A stretch of DNA of 64,000 bases from contig WPIO01000010.1 of assembly GCA_009760855.2 (NCBI GenBank), positions 574,501 through 638,500 of the forward strand, given 5' to 3'. The position numbers and the translations under genes were made by a program. Shown in pieces: positions 1 through 10,888 of the stretch; the stretch's first letter is position 1; every line of letters starts with the position of its first letter. Under the pieces are notes generated by a model that was not told the origin of the DNA, did not search any database, and worked only from the letters and a program-made list of their open reading frames with translations. The DNA is from Cristatella mucedo. Lineage: Eukaryota > Bryozoa > Phylactolaemata > Cristatellidae.

Positions 1-60
1 GTGACAGGCGAAGCAAAATTGCCTTATCGTCTTATTACTGAAGTCCTATTTCCGAGTTGT

Positions 61-289
61 AACACCGATTACTACGCCTAAAGAGCCGAAGCAAGGAGCA
101 GCTACCGGTATCCGAAAGTTTGACCTCGAACGACGTATCTTCAACGCCGAATTCGCTTACGAGTTATTCTTTGTCCAACACGGCAACGAAGCCCTGTGTT
201 TATTGTGCAGCGACACCGACGGCACTTTCAAGCCGTCGAATCTCAAGGGACATTTCGATGCCAGGCATGCATACACGTACAGACACTTC
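61..289 (+). pseudogene. BED-type zinc-finger fragment of a hAT-like transposase
   Basis: Read from the AAG at about 116, this stretch encodes an uninterrupted segment with the spacing of a BED-type zinc finger: KFDLERRIF, then FFVQHG, then C-L-L-C (residues about 32-35), then SNLKGHFDARH, which supplies the H-x4-H pair. This is the DNA-binding finger of many hAT transposases and their domesticated relatives. No start codon, catalytic domain or terminal repeat is visible. The reading frame runs straight into a LINE-A 3' end at about 288, so the transposase was cut by that insertion or by later rearrangement. The window starts just upstream, so a 5' part may lie outside. It differs from the hAT at 8,568-11,282, so it is a second hAT lineage. 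Confidence 0.6.
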
Positions 290-850
290 AGTTCTCGCCG
301 ACCTGCACTTGCTACCAGTCAAGCAACGGATCGATTTCAAGGTTTCGTCGCTCACTTTTAGGTCACTTCATTCTTTGGCTCCAGCCTATCTGTCAGATTT
401 ACTACCCCATCAGGCCAAGCATCGTACCACCCGCTTTTCGGAATCTAACAGTCTAGAAATACCTCGTACAAACCTCACATCCTTTGGAGACCGTGCATTT
501 AGCTCGTATGCTCCCGAAGCCTGGAACTCCCTCCCAACTTATGTCAGAACATCCCCTGACTTGACCGCATTTAAAAAGAACTTACAAACACAACTATTTA
601 GGACACCATTTAGTGGGTCCCTGTGATTTGTCCTTCATGTGCTTATGCGTGCTGACACTGTGCATGCTGCCACTTGCATGCTGACCCTGTGCATGTCACC
701 CCTAACCATGTTATTCTTGTTGTTTATCAAGCATGATATTACTCACCATTCAATCGCGTTTCCCTTTACAGCAAATGTAAAGCGCCTAGAGAGAGATTGC
801 GTTCTCTGAGGGCGCTTTATCAAGTGCATTATTATTACTATTACTATTCA
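288..850 (+). mobile_element. LINE-A (CR1/L2-like), 5'-truncated 3' end
   Basis: Translation from about 290 gives the last ~110 residues of the LINE reverse-transcriptase ORF (LHLLPVKQRIDFKV, YLSDLLPHQAKHRTTRF, SSYAPEAWNSLP), with the ORF stop at about 626. The family 3' UTR follows: a C/T-rich stretch with 'cgtgctgac' and 'tgcatgct' repeats, then the tail 'agcgcctagagagagattg...gggcgctttatcaagtgcatta' and an (ATT)-type microsatellite. Six other copies in the window share this order. The catalytic reverse-transcriptase motifs are missing, so it cannot move itself. Confidence 0.85.
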
Positions 851-974
851 CTGAGGATTCGCCGAAGACTTAGGCTGCTGCCGTTGCTGCAGTCGTGGTT
901 AGATCAACTAAGATCAACTAAGACTGCCTTGCAGTCGCGGTTAGATCAACAATCGACCCTCTTGAAGCAGCAGA

Positions 975-1030
975 CGAGTGGCCGATTGTGTCTGCAAAAA
1001 ATGAGTTGAAGTACGCATAGTAAGGCAAAA
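975..1030 (+). repeat. Stray third copy of inverted-repeat arm sequence
   Basis: About 55 bases here, beginning 'agtggccgattgtgtctgc', match 15,494-15,547 in the right arm of the inverted repeat (and the reverse complement near 12,130-12,195 in the left arm). Homology to segmental duplication copy B starts immediately after it, so this marks a rearrangement junction. Confidence 0.6.
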
Positions 1031-1142
1031 GTTAAGAGATTACAAGTTGCATAGCCATACAGAGTCATTTGGCTATGTGCCGTGCCTGCTTATAATGATT
1101 CATGCCTTTGCATTAAGCTGATACTTAAGAGCTCTTTTCAAA

Positions 1143-1268
1143 GCAACTTATATGAGGCGAAGATATGGCAATACAAGTGGATGGCTGTGAATTTAGCATA
1201 GGATGAAGGTTCTAGCCGTTTACGACTAAGATCGTGGGTTCGAGTCTTGCTGCAGGTCTTTCTTCCTT
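1143..1268 (+). other. Insertion private to copy A with a tRNA-like B box
   Basis: Copy B reads directly from 'aaagcaa' to 'cccacggctgg' (about 17,325-17,342), while copy A has some 125 extra bases there. The insert contains 'gggttcgagtc' at about 1,230, which fits the RNA polymerase III B-box consensus, preceded by 'acgactaagatcg'. It could be a worn tRNA-derived SINE, but no A box or tail is clear. Confidence 0.35.
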
Positions 1269-4200
1269 GCCCACGGCTGGCAAAAATTCCTGCTGCTGCA
1301 TGGTCAGCAATTATGTCAATGAAATCATAAGACCATCTGACCTTGACTTTTACCTTCTAAAGCTGCAGTAGTTTAACAAGTAGAAATGCATCTGACACTT
1401 GTGAGAAGTATTAAAAAGGTATTCCTTTAGCGTCATCCCATAAAATAGTTTTATTTTGATCGTCTGGAAGCTTCATGTTTACTGCCCGTGACTTTGCTCT
1501 GGAAAACAATCTGAAGAATCCAGAGAGCCTCTTCCAAAAGCCTCTTGATGGCTTGTCTGTTTTCTACAGAATAACGAAAGCAGCAGTGATGGCTGCATCA
1601 ATGAGGCAGCCTATCAGCTGCTCCTAGCCTCAAACTTGCTCTGAATTACACTTAGCTAACGTTAATGACAATTTTTGGAAGCTGCATGAGCCACGGATGC
1701 TATCAACCATAAGCTCAAACATAAAACCGGGAGCTAATGTAATCATACCTGCATGACACAGCTAAAACACAGCGATTCGGCCACTCGCTTTGTAGTAACA
1801 GCATTTGCCTAGGCATGGAGGCTCGGGCTAGGGTACAGTATCGCTTTAGGTGTCCTAGGCTATTCTAGCGAAGACCATGTTGCTATGATAATACTAGTGT
1901 GTAGCTTCAAATCGCCTTTGTCGAACACAAAATGCACCCACCAGTTTGTTCCTGGTCCACCAGTCCACATTTAGATCGAGCACAAACAAGAAGTGCTTTG
2001 ATAGGCAGCAAGAAGTGCTGGGTGGTAACTCATGGGCTTTGGCTTTCAGAACTGATAGTCGGCTGTGGACATTAGCACGTTTGGGCCAATGAGCTGTGAT
2101 ATGACTGATGCTCGATTAATTGAGACTACAGGCTTATCTTTAATAAATCAATGTCACATTCAACAATTTTCATAAGGCAAGTGATGCACATTAAGTTAAG
2201 ATTTGATCTGTTTTTTCTTGCCTCAATTTAGTATTTCTGGAAATACTAGGCAAAGAAGCCAGCAGTCGAGGAACGTGCAGCTGTGCTTGAACGTAGTGTG
2301 TGCTGGTATGCTTTGCTCTTTTGCATGGCATAAAACCGGCTTTTTTTTATACACCGACTTTGTCAAAGTGTTAGCAGCCTTGCTTTAGTACAGGAAAATG
2401 GCACCATATAGCCTCATTAAGGAAATTGAACAGGCTAACCCACTCATGACCTAACCGTGAAGGCAATTGCAGCAAAAATATATTTTTGAACTTACAACTT
2501 GACCTCTGAGCTAAGAAGGACCTTCTTTTGTGTCGAAAGTCTCTGAATTCTCATCTCGTTCGTTCTGTTCCTAATGATAATAAAAAATCGATTTAATGAG
2601 AAATTTACTCAAGATTTTCAAATGGACAATGCAGCATTGCAGCGGTTTGTCCAGCGGTAAATCCACGAGGAAAGGGATAAGAATGCAACGCCTGATGCTG
2701 ACGTCTATACTGTGGTAAACTATGGGTACGACAATGCTTTATTGCCAAGAAAATTACATTGCCATTTCTGCCATTGAAGCTACTACTGAAGTTATATAAC
2801 ACGCTGAAACGGAATGAGTGACAGAGTTTTATATCTGATGACTTCCATTAAGCGAATATAAAAATCTCGACATTCCCTGACCTTCAGCAGGCTATACACA
2901 GGGATTGTATCAATATTGTACATTCCCTGTACTAAAATAGACGAAAGAAACCACTTCCATCTTGTCTCTGCAACCTTAACTTGTATCTCTCTTAATTAAT
3001 GCCAATTATGTCGATCCGTGTATTGAATATTCGAAAATGAACCGCTAAGTGAATCCATTTGTGTTTCGATCTATTTACATCTGCATCTGTGTGTCTTTGT
3101 ATCTAATTATCTATCTTAATCATGGTCCCTATTTACTTTTATTTTCATCTGTCTATCTTAGCTATGAACTACAAAAACTGCTGTTTCAGACAGTAATCCA
3201 GTTATCAATCCATCTATCTATATGCTTCTTCTCATAACTTGCGATCTAAAGTGACAACGGTTGCGAGAACTAATAATGAGCCCTGGTTTCTTGCAAAACA
3301 AGAGACTGAAGTGCACCTAAAATGTGCTAACCACCTATGTAAAGAACTGTATCAAGGCAAATTTATATTAAATAAGCAATTTTATTTTTATAGGGTGATA
3401 TTCAAAAATAAACTGACGCTTGGCAAAGGAAACAACGTTGACAGAGATTCAAACAGCATCCTACGATAAGTGTTCATTTAATTTTGCTAGAGTCACTGCC
3501 CTGTGGGACTGAGAAAAAATACTCCTTCGTTCTAATGTTCTTGTCATCGTAATTTGCCACCGAAAGCCAGTAGCACTGGTTTAGTTATGCTTATCGGGTC
3601 ATCTCTGCAGAACTGGTTTTGCTTCCTATTGTTGAGATATTCCAATACTTGCCCACAAATTACTCGCCTGTCTCACATTTTGTCTAATTATGAAATCTGT
3701 ACAACATTACATTATCAAATTCAACTTTTTAATTCGCTCTTACATCCCAGGAAACACAGTAAATTTAGTCTCAAAAACTCTCACGTCGTGCATAAAAAGC
3801 GACCATCTAAGTGAAGATCCACACGCAATAATTCAATTCAATAAATTGATGAGAAAATGCTTACGATATGAGAGAAGGCAGTTTCATACAATCGCCACAG
3901 CTCTGTGTGAGCTTGATGTAACTCAACAGATCTTAGCTGCTTGAGGTTTCGAAAGCTGCTAGTAGTAATGTATTTGCAAACCATATCGCAGTAATTTTAA
4001 GGGTGTTATTTATGAAGTGCAGGAGGTGTGAGCATGATCAGCATCTAAAGCTTGCTCACCATCAGTAATCACTTTTGTATTAACCAAATAAGGTTATGGG
4101 TGCACACTAAAATAAGTAAAACCACTCATCTCTTCTTTAATCAGGTGTCTCTACCAGGAATTCGTATAATTCTAAGGCTCAAGTAGTCACATTAACCTTA

Positions 4201-5587
4201 GTTTTTCCTTAACAGTATTCAGACAATATCACAGCAATTAGCATTCTGTTGCTATGCATATGTAAGCGAAGTGTTCATGCCTTCCATTGCACAATAACAA
4301 AAACTATCAATAGGAACATTCCTCTTTTCTTTTGATAGTTCTAACGTACACAGGGCATGTATAAACGTGTAAACGGGTCCAAAAAAGAAAATATCGATAC
4401 ATATATGCTACGAGACCATACGACCAAACAATTAAAGAAAACTGACACCTTACTTTTAAAATAAGGCTTTGGATTTAGCTGACCTAGCTACTGAGCCCAT
4501 CCAATTAACAGGTAACCACTTAGAACTTTAGTAATTTTTTTAGTTCTTTTTACTTGATTGAAAGTTTTAGCTGAGATAGTAAGCTTTATCAGTAGTATAT
4601 TACATGGACTGACGTCTCATTTTTCAGCACCGGCTAGCAAGTCAGCGGTGACCTCTATTCGAGCTACATAAATGCAAAAACACGTGCAAGCAAAATTGTA
4701 TATGTCGACACTCCCATGGTATGTATAAGTACCTTCTACCGTTCTGACTTTTTGAAGGCTAGTTTTTTTATCTCCATCTTTCGGTCACGCTAAGTACGGC
4801 AAAGTAAATTTATATATTTATGGATACAGCATGTACTTGGGTCTAGGATAAAATTGCTGCTAACTAATACTACACTGATATTAACAATACAAAATATTTT
4901 GGTTGCTGACAATTAGAGTGACATAATTAGCTATGGAATCCACCGGACGTCCAGCAGAACGACAAGCATTCATACCGTGGCCATGGTACCAGAATGCTCA
5001 TCACTGACATCGTTAGTTCTGTCACTGTTTTTCTTGGGCTCACAAATCATCTGACTGATTTTTACAACGATGAAAAACCCAGGTGTTAAAAATTGTCAAC
5101 TGAAATCATTCTGCCCTATAGGTCTAGGACAAGCACGAGATAGACGTGCGATAATGTACTGACAAAACACCACAAATTCAAATTCAAAAATCACCCAGTG
5201 CTTAGCATTATTTATAGAAAACCTAGTGAATTTGGCGAGCCAATGCGTCAAGGTGCTTAATGAGACGAAGTTCAAATTTTGATTCTCGTAGTTACTTTAT
5301 CTTTGTGTTTTCATCTTTTAAAATCACTAAAATGATCAATATACTGTGAATAAGAAGTCGCTTGTACGTTTTTCTGCTTTTGCTGCTTTTGCTATCGTTT
5401 TTCACAGTGTGAAGGGTTTTAAAGTGTCTTTGCATCCAAGAGCTGCATGAAAATTTCGTGTAAGTTATTGCGAGACGCAGTCTTTGTGAGCACACCTAGA
5501 GGGCTCGGCTGTTGTGTGCAAGACAGGTGCCTCAGACACCACATCTTTCCTACTTGCACCTTCTACCCATTAACAGCCTATTCTCTC

Positions 5588-6206
5588 CTAGGACCAATCG
5601 CAACTCTCAGATGCCTTCCCTTGAGCTCTGTCTAACATGTCTAAAATATTTAATTCTCCGGCCTCCTTTTGCAGTACGACCTGACTGTTTGACGTGGCAG
5701 AGCTTGAGCAAAACATAAGCCTACCAGGATTCACATATGCTCCAGCCTGTTGCCAAGAAGGTAATGCCTGCTGTTGCTGCCACTCTGTAACCGGATCATC
5801 ATGCATATATTGTTGCTGATAATGCATTTATAATAATATTAAGAGTAATGCACTTGATGAAGCGCCCTCAGAGAACTTAATCTCTTTCTAGGCGCTTTAC
5901 ATTTGCTGCAAAGTGAAATGCAATTGAATGGTAAGTAAAATCATGCTTGAAAAACAAACAAAATGAATAACGTGGTTAGGGGTGACATGCACAGGGTCAG
6001 CATGCATTTGTGGCTGGAGGCCGTCTGCTGAAGGACAGAGCTCGACGGAGCATGCCGAGGGTGAGACGCATGAGCCACTGTCAGCAGAGAGCTGTGGCTC
6101 CTATGGATTGCCATTGTCTTCCAGGTCAAGGCCAATCGACCAATGTCCGGCTGCTGCTTGACCTTGGCTGCCATTTCCGTTTACTGTGCCTGCTTCTGCT
6201 ACAGAT
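5588..6206 (-). pseudogene. Copy A of Sec16 exon, split by a LINE-A fragment
   Basis: This is the partner of the copy B exon at 24,391-24,831. Residues on both sides match closely (YMHDDPVTEWQQQQALPSW and the QVVLQKEAGELNILDMLDRA part), but 5,828-6,003 is occupied by a LINE-A 3' fragment inside codons near the HYQQQYM motif. The copy also encodes a doubled Asp where copy B has one. The insertion breaks the reading frame, so this exon cannot encode the Sec16 segment. Confidence 0.75.
5828..6003 (-). mobile_element. LINE-A 3' UTR fragment inserted in a duplicated Sec16 exon
   Basis: From left to right this is the reverse complement of the LINE-A end: an 'ataataatatt' tail, then 'gcgccctcagagaactta', 'ggcgctttacatttgctgc' and the 3' UTR. 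It is flanked by 'atgcattt' on the left and 'atgcattt' again on the right, a likely 8-base target-site duplication. Copy B has the uninterrupted sequence at about 24,620. Confidence 0.8.
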
Positions 6207-6225
6207 CAGAAACAAAAGGATTTCA

Positions 6226-6486
6226 ATCTAATCGAAAAAGATACCGAAAACTAAATGTGCCCATCACTTTAGACATACATGCTGACAGGCACCAAGAAAA
6301 TACAGAGTAACACTGCTCAGGATATGGAAATAGCTGAATAACGAATGAAGAATAGCACTTTTAGAGGCATTCAAACGGCTATAAAGAGCTGTCAGGTTGA
6401 CGGCAAACAAATCGCTAGGATAGTTTGCATAGGCATGCACCGTGCTCCCACGACCATCTGACTCAGCAATGCTGCCCATATTCTCA
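6226..6486 (-). other. Paralogue-conserved block next to Sec16 exons (copy A)
   Basis: These 260 bases match 24,843-25,106 almost perfectly, although the flank to the right (6,490-6,960 against 25,110-25,500) is only about 80% alike. On the minus strand the block has an open frame, MGSIAESDGRGSTVHAYANY and on to VCLK, in both copies. It may be a further, perhaps alternative, Sec16 exon or a gene-conversion tract. I see no strong acceptor, so I do not call it coding. Confidence 0.35.
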
Positions 6487-6977
6487 TTATTTTTTTAGAA
6501 TAAATCAGACGGATATCGTAGGAGCAATGAAAGCGGCTTACTCTCAGTGCAATAAAGACACCTCTACTGCGTAGTGCCTACTTAGTCCTTGTGCTTTGTT
6601 GAGTTCCAAATAGAGACACTTTGCATTTCATTATTTGCCTAACCTGAATTACTGAGCTAGCAGTTTACTTGTGGGTACCTAAGTAGTCCAACTTTCAGTA
6701 TTATGATTGTTAGCTATCTCAAGCATGAATTGCTTTGCCTGTCTGAGCCGAAGCGCTATTTACATTATGACCAGAATAAAGGTATTTGAGTATGGCAGAC
6801 ATAATTGTGAAGTAAATGAGAGCCACTACGACTGACAGAGAGCCTAAGAGACAGGCAATGCAAGTTTCAACATTCTAACCGAATGAGATGGAGCAACTTC
6901 TAGTGCAACTGAATCTCTTGCTTTGAGGGGCTTCTTTTCAACGTATTACATGACAGCTCGTTATGGCAGTATCTTAT

Positions 6978-7250
6978 CTTGCAGGCCCAGCAACTGGGAA
7001 TGCTGCACAAAATTCCAAGGCTGCTGCACACTGTGGCATTGGGGTGCCTGTCGATGACTCAATTCGGCATGGCCGTCGAGCGGCAGAGGTGGTTGGCACG
7101 GATAAGCCGGCGGCAATATAGATTGATCGTCGACACCGGTGTAATTTTGCATATAAGGTCGGAGGCCAGTGCCTTTTTGCAGATGCTGAGACTTGGACTG
7201 AGGCAGTTTTTCCATATCTTCACCATGTCTGGCCTGCCAAGTCTCAATTC
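6978..7250 (-). pseudogene. Copy A of Sec16 exon, splice donor destroyed
   Basis: Partner of the copy B exon at 25,520-25,792, with the acceptor preserved (TTTTCCAG before GAATTGAG). The protein has the same MEKLPQSKSQHLQKGTGLRP and MQNYTGVDDQS segments. At the 3' end the donor that reads CTGCAAG|GTAAGAT in copy B is CTGCAAG|ATAAGAT here, so the invariant GT is lost. Splicing to the next exon would fail. Confidence 0.75.
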
Positions 7251-7352
7251 CTGGAAAACCAAAGAAGGATTTTTCGATGGGGTATTAAGGTAATGAAGCA
7301 AGTAGTGCACACAACACACAGTGCATGGGACTGCTGCAAGCAGCATGCTCAC

Positions 7353-7748
7353 CCGGCGGTGCTGCTGTTGCTGCTGCTACTACAACTACTGGCTGAGCTA
7401 TTGACAGCTCTGGAATTGCTAGTTCAGGAGCAGATCGTAGGACAGTTACAACTGGTGTAACCGTATTAGGTGCTTGGAGCAATGCTGGTGCTGGCATTGA
7501 TGTAGAAGCTGGCATCGCTGCAGATTCCATGTCAAATGTTGGTGCTGGTACGGATGCAGACACTGATGTAGGTACAAAACCTGAGACTTGAGTGTTAAAG
7601 CTGTGAGGGACTTCCATCCTGCGTTGATGTTCTGCAGCTAATAGGTCAAACCAGGGCACCACAGTGTTGCTAGGATGCAGACGGTCAAAGCATCTTACTC
7701 TAGTTGGATTGTCTCAGCTACCGGCTGGCTCTTAAGTAGCATAGACAA
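7353..7748 (-). pseudogene. Copy A of Sec16 proline/alanine-rich exon, frameshifted
   Basis: Partner of copy B 25,895-26,291 and one base shorter (396 against 397). A one-base deletion near 7,695-7,705 shifts the frame and brings in a stop shortly after VAETIQLE. Downstream of the lesion the residues match copy B almost perfectly (VPWFDLLAAE, FDMESAAMPAST, VVVVAAATAAPPG). Splice sites are present. In the intact gene this segment follows the ACE1 domain. Confidence 0.7.
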
Positions 7749-8236
7749 CTACAAAACACACTGTTAAAATGACTTCCTAAATATTGAAAGTATTCTGACA
7801 CGAGAAATAAAAACTACACGAAAGGTGTACAACAATATAATAGAGCTAGAAATAATGTGCCAATTTTTCATGCAAATATAATGAAATTACACTCATTCTG
7901 TTTGTAAACATGGTCTCGATAATTGTAAATGTCTCAGTCGTGTCTGTGGTACATCCATAGCAGCAGTGGGGCCTACTTTTCAAGAGCTCTTTAGTAGCAC
8001 TAATCTAGCACAGCACACTGTGTCCCCCTTTCTCATACTCTTCCTCCTACCCATTCGAGGCTGCCTAAGCATCTCGTCTTGCAATTTGTATTGTTAGCAC
8101 CAGCAGGTTAGATGACAAGTCTGTTTAATATTTTATTTTAAAAAATCTTCTCGAATGTACGCATACCTTGCCAACAAAGTGTTTTAACGTCCAACTATTC
8201 AGCAGTCGTGAACAGCAGAGCGAGCAGATCGCCTAC

Positions 8237-8377
8237 CTCTAACAGGCTGTGGAGCATGTCGGAAGAAAAGAGCGACGGCTCAATCAGCACTCTGCCGGCT
8301 ATGGCCTCGCAGTAGCGCAGCGCTTCCGGCAGCTGCCCGCCCTCCAAATGGATCCAAGCTTTGGCAAGCTTGTAGCT
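8237..8377 (-). pseudogene. Copy A of Sec16 ACE1 C-terminal exon
   Basis: Forty-seven codons between a good acceptor (CTATTGCAG) and donor (GAG|GTAGGC), matching copy B 26,693-26,833 with a few substitutions (WIHLEGG for WTHLEGG, LIEPSLFSSD for LVEPSVFSTD). It carries the ALRYCEAIAGRVL helix typical of Sec16. The exon itself is intact, but no upstream Sec16 exon lies behind it: the duplication breaks about 30 bases upstream and inverted-repeat sequence follows. With three lesions downstream it is best read as a pseudogene fragment. Confidence 0.75.
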
Positions 8378-8559
8378 CTGCAATAGTAAGAAGCATGGAG
8401 TGACTTATAAGTGCCAATCAGTCGATCAGACAGTCAATCAGTCAATCAATCAGACTACCGAACCATCTACCACGGGTCAAACTAGGCGTTTGCTTAGACC
8501 CAAGTACTTAAATCCGTTTGGTGGAGCACCAGCAACAGGAAGCTTGCCTGCATCTGAAT

Positions 8560-8567
8560 ACTGAAGC
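8560..8567 (+). repeat. hAT target-site duplication, left
   Basis: ACTGAAGC, directly before the terminal CAGGGG. It differs by one base from the right copy ACTTAAGC. The uninterrupted right arm of the inverted repeat shows the site once (ACTTAAGC). Confidence 0.85.
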
Positions 8568-9081
8568 CAGGGGTGTCCAACACGTGGCCCGCGGGCCACA
8601 ACCCGGCCCGCCGAGGTCTTCTATGCGGCCCGCAACGTTATCCCAAAAATATTTGTCATTCCATGTTTTTTGTTAATTTTTAATCATTACAAACGGCGAT
8701 ATAAGGCACTGTGATGTACTTCACGCGCTCGTAAAGCGTGAAGGTGTCCGAATGGCTATTTTCGCGTGAAGGTAAAATAATCGATTTATTTTGCTAGCCT
8801 TCATGTGAACATTTTGGTGTGATGGGGTAATATATTTGTGCTACAGCGGCGCCAATACGATCACATTTATAACGCTTCCGAAAGCGAAATTAACTGTTTC
8901 ACACTGTGGATAGAAAAAAAGAGCCGTTTCTCAGCTGCTGCTGCACGAATTTGAATCAGTCAGGTAGGTTTTTCAAAAAACGCGTATGGCTCAATTTACT
9001 TACTAATACTAAGATATTGCTGTGATAAAATATAAATTAATCAATTCGTAACTGATCTGTTTTTTTATTTCACAGAGAAAA

Positions 9082-9348
9082 ATGGCGGCGAATGTGAATA
9101 CTAGCAAAAAACAAAAAATTGACGCAGAAGGAAAACTTTTCAAAGCATCTTGGGCTGTAGACTATTTTGTAATAGAACGCTTTGGTAGGATAATGTGCCT
9201 AATATGCCAAGAAACAATTGCCGTTGCAAAGCAGTACAATGTTAAGCGACATTTTTCCACAAAGCATGGCGACAGGTACAACAGCCAGACTGGTCAACTT
9301 CGAATTGATCGCGTGAACTCGTTGAAACAGAGCGTCATCGGACAGTAG
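9082..9348 (+). pseudogene. hAT transposase N-terminal zinc-finger part
   Basis: Eighty-eight codons starting MAANVNTSKKQKIDAEGK and including FGRIMCLICQETIAVAKQYNVKRHFSTKH, with the C-x2-C and H-x4-H ligands of a BED-like finger. This is the arrangement in the GTF2IRD2/ZBED-type transposases of the Charlie group. The frame stops after KQSVIGQ, in a region where related proteins continue into the catalytic domain, and about 140 non-coding bases separate it from the next open frame. The start is chosen because an acceptor-like 'tttcacag' lies ten bases upstream and the M opens the basic N-terminus. Confidence 0.75.
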
Positions 9349-9486
9349 TCATTGTTTACAGCAGTCAGCAACAAGTCTGGGGCTTCAACCAAAGTAAGTT
9401 TTTTAATAGCTGAAGCCATAGCTAAGCGGGGGAAAACATTTTCCGATGGTGAATTTGTTAAGTAATGCCCCAGGCTGTTTACTGGT

Positions 9487-10671
9487 GTGATCTGTCCAGA
9501 AAAGAAGTCAGAAGTAGAGAAAGTCAGTCTTTCTCATCAAACGGCTGCGAGAAGAGTTGACGTGCTCGGATCCAACATAGAAGAAAAATTCACTAAAAGA
9601 CTTGCTGAATGCGAATTTTATTCTCTTGCACTCGACGAAGGCACGGACAATAGCAATACGGCTCAACTGTCGGTGTTTGTATGCAGAGTAACAGGAAAGT
9701 TTGTCATTATCGAAGAACTGTTGGATATATGTTCAATGAAAGGCACTACAACGGGGAGGGATATTTTGGATCAGGTCAAGAGGGTCCTCATAAAACTTAA
9801 TCTTCCTGAAACTAAATCGATTGGTTTAACCACAGACGGAGCCCCTTCAATGACAGGTAGACACAATGGATTTGTATCTTTAATGATAAAATTAGAACCT
9901 CACAAAATTGTCAGTCATCACGCCATCATCCACCAAGAACAGCTATGTGCAAAGGTCTTGAGCATGCAACATGTAATGGACAATGTAGTTTCAACAGTCA
10001 ATGTGATAAGGTCTCGTGCGCTAAACCACAGACAATTTCAGGCTTCCCTTGAAGAGTTGGGATCAGATCATTGTAATGTTATTTATTTCTGCCAAGTCCG
10101 TTGGCTAAGTAGGGCAAACACGTTAGCCAGGTTTTGGTCACTTCGGGGCAAAATAAAAACATTTATGACAGAAAAGGGAAAAGATGTTGGGTTCCTCGAT
10201 GACCAGCAGTGGTTGAATGACTTGGCTTTTTTGGTGGACATAGCCACACATCTTGCAGATCTTAATGTCAAACTCCAAGGTAAGGATCAACTCGTCCATA
10301 AAATGTATGAGTGTGTTGTCGCGTTGGTGCAAAAGCTGAAACTTTTCCGGAAACACTTGTATCAGAAGAAACTGTTACACTTCACAACACTAGCAACAAG
10401 ATCGCCTGAAACGCTGGCTCATATGAAGTACTCCACTCTTGTTAGCAAACTTGTTGATGAATTCGAAGAGAGGTTTCAGGATTTCCAACAACATGCGGAT
10501 GACAAGAACATTATTAGTAATCCATTTAATATCGATCCCTCTGATGCACCTGATGAATTTCAACTCGAACTAATCGACATTCATAATGACACCAATTTAA
10601 AAACTGCTTATGATCAGCATGACCTTGTTACCTTTTACAGGCAGTTATGTTTCATCGGAGTCTTTTCCTAA
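9487..10671 (+). pseudogene. hAT transposase catalytic region
   Basis: A 394-codon open frame with features of Charlie-type hAT transposases: FYSLALDEGTDNSNTAQLSVFV (the DE region with the first catalytic Asp), IGLTTDGAPSMTGRHNGF (second Asp), HHAIIHQEQLCAK (here HHAIIHQE stands where family members usually have HCIIHQE), VRWLSRANTLARFW, and the C-terminal domain start LVTFYRQL. The frame is lost just after YRQL and continues in another phase. The protein cuts and pastes its own element, but this copy is inactive because it is split from its zinc finger and frameshifted. Confidence 0.85.
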
Positions 10672-10888
10672 CATAACCAAACATGCTCGCAGGTATATTG
10701 CACTTTTTGGCAGCACATATTGCTGTTTTCACACACAGCTTTTTTCCAGACTAAAAAATGCGAAAACAAAGACTCAATCCGTTCTCACAGATGAACATTT
10801 ATCAGGAATCCTTATAATTGCCACATCCACTGTTGCAGCAGATGTCGACTTTTTATGCAAACAGAAACAATGCCAAATATCTCATTGA
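10634..10888 (+). pseudogene. hAT C-terminal dimerisation domain, shifted frame
   Basis: Continues the upstream transposase in a different phase: SSESFPNITKHARRYIALFGSTYCC, then FSRLKNAKTKTQSVLTDEHLSGILIIAT. This is the hAT C-terminal dimerisation signature (FGSTY-C-x-F-S-x-x-K...SxLTDEHL). The family Cys-x-x-x-Phe spacing is slightly disturbed (CCFHTQLFS), suggesting a small insertion. It ends at a stop after about 85 residues, near the usual length. Confidence 0.8.

Larger units (their letters stand above)
1030..8408 (-). repeat. Segmental duplication copy A (partial Sec16 3' half, pseudogenised)
   Basis: This block matches 17,210-26,879 in the same order and orientation. Anchor pairs are 1,431 with 17,502 ('catcccataaaatagttt'), 2,240 with 20,366, 4,020 with 22,370, 5,530 with 24,330 and 8,195 with 26,651. 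Homology ends abruptly after 'ccaatcagtc' at about 8,408 / 26,879. Intronic parts look roughly 80-88% alike by eye; the exons and a block at 6,226-6,486 look about 97-99% alike. Copy A lacks the LINE-A insertions at 18.6-20.2 and 21.2 kb and the LINE-B insertion at 22.75 kb, but has its own insertions at about 1,143-1,268 and 5,828-6,003. From 1,270 to 5,400 I see no gene. Confidence 0.85.
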
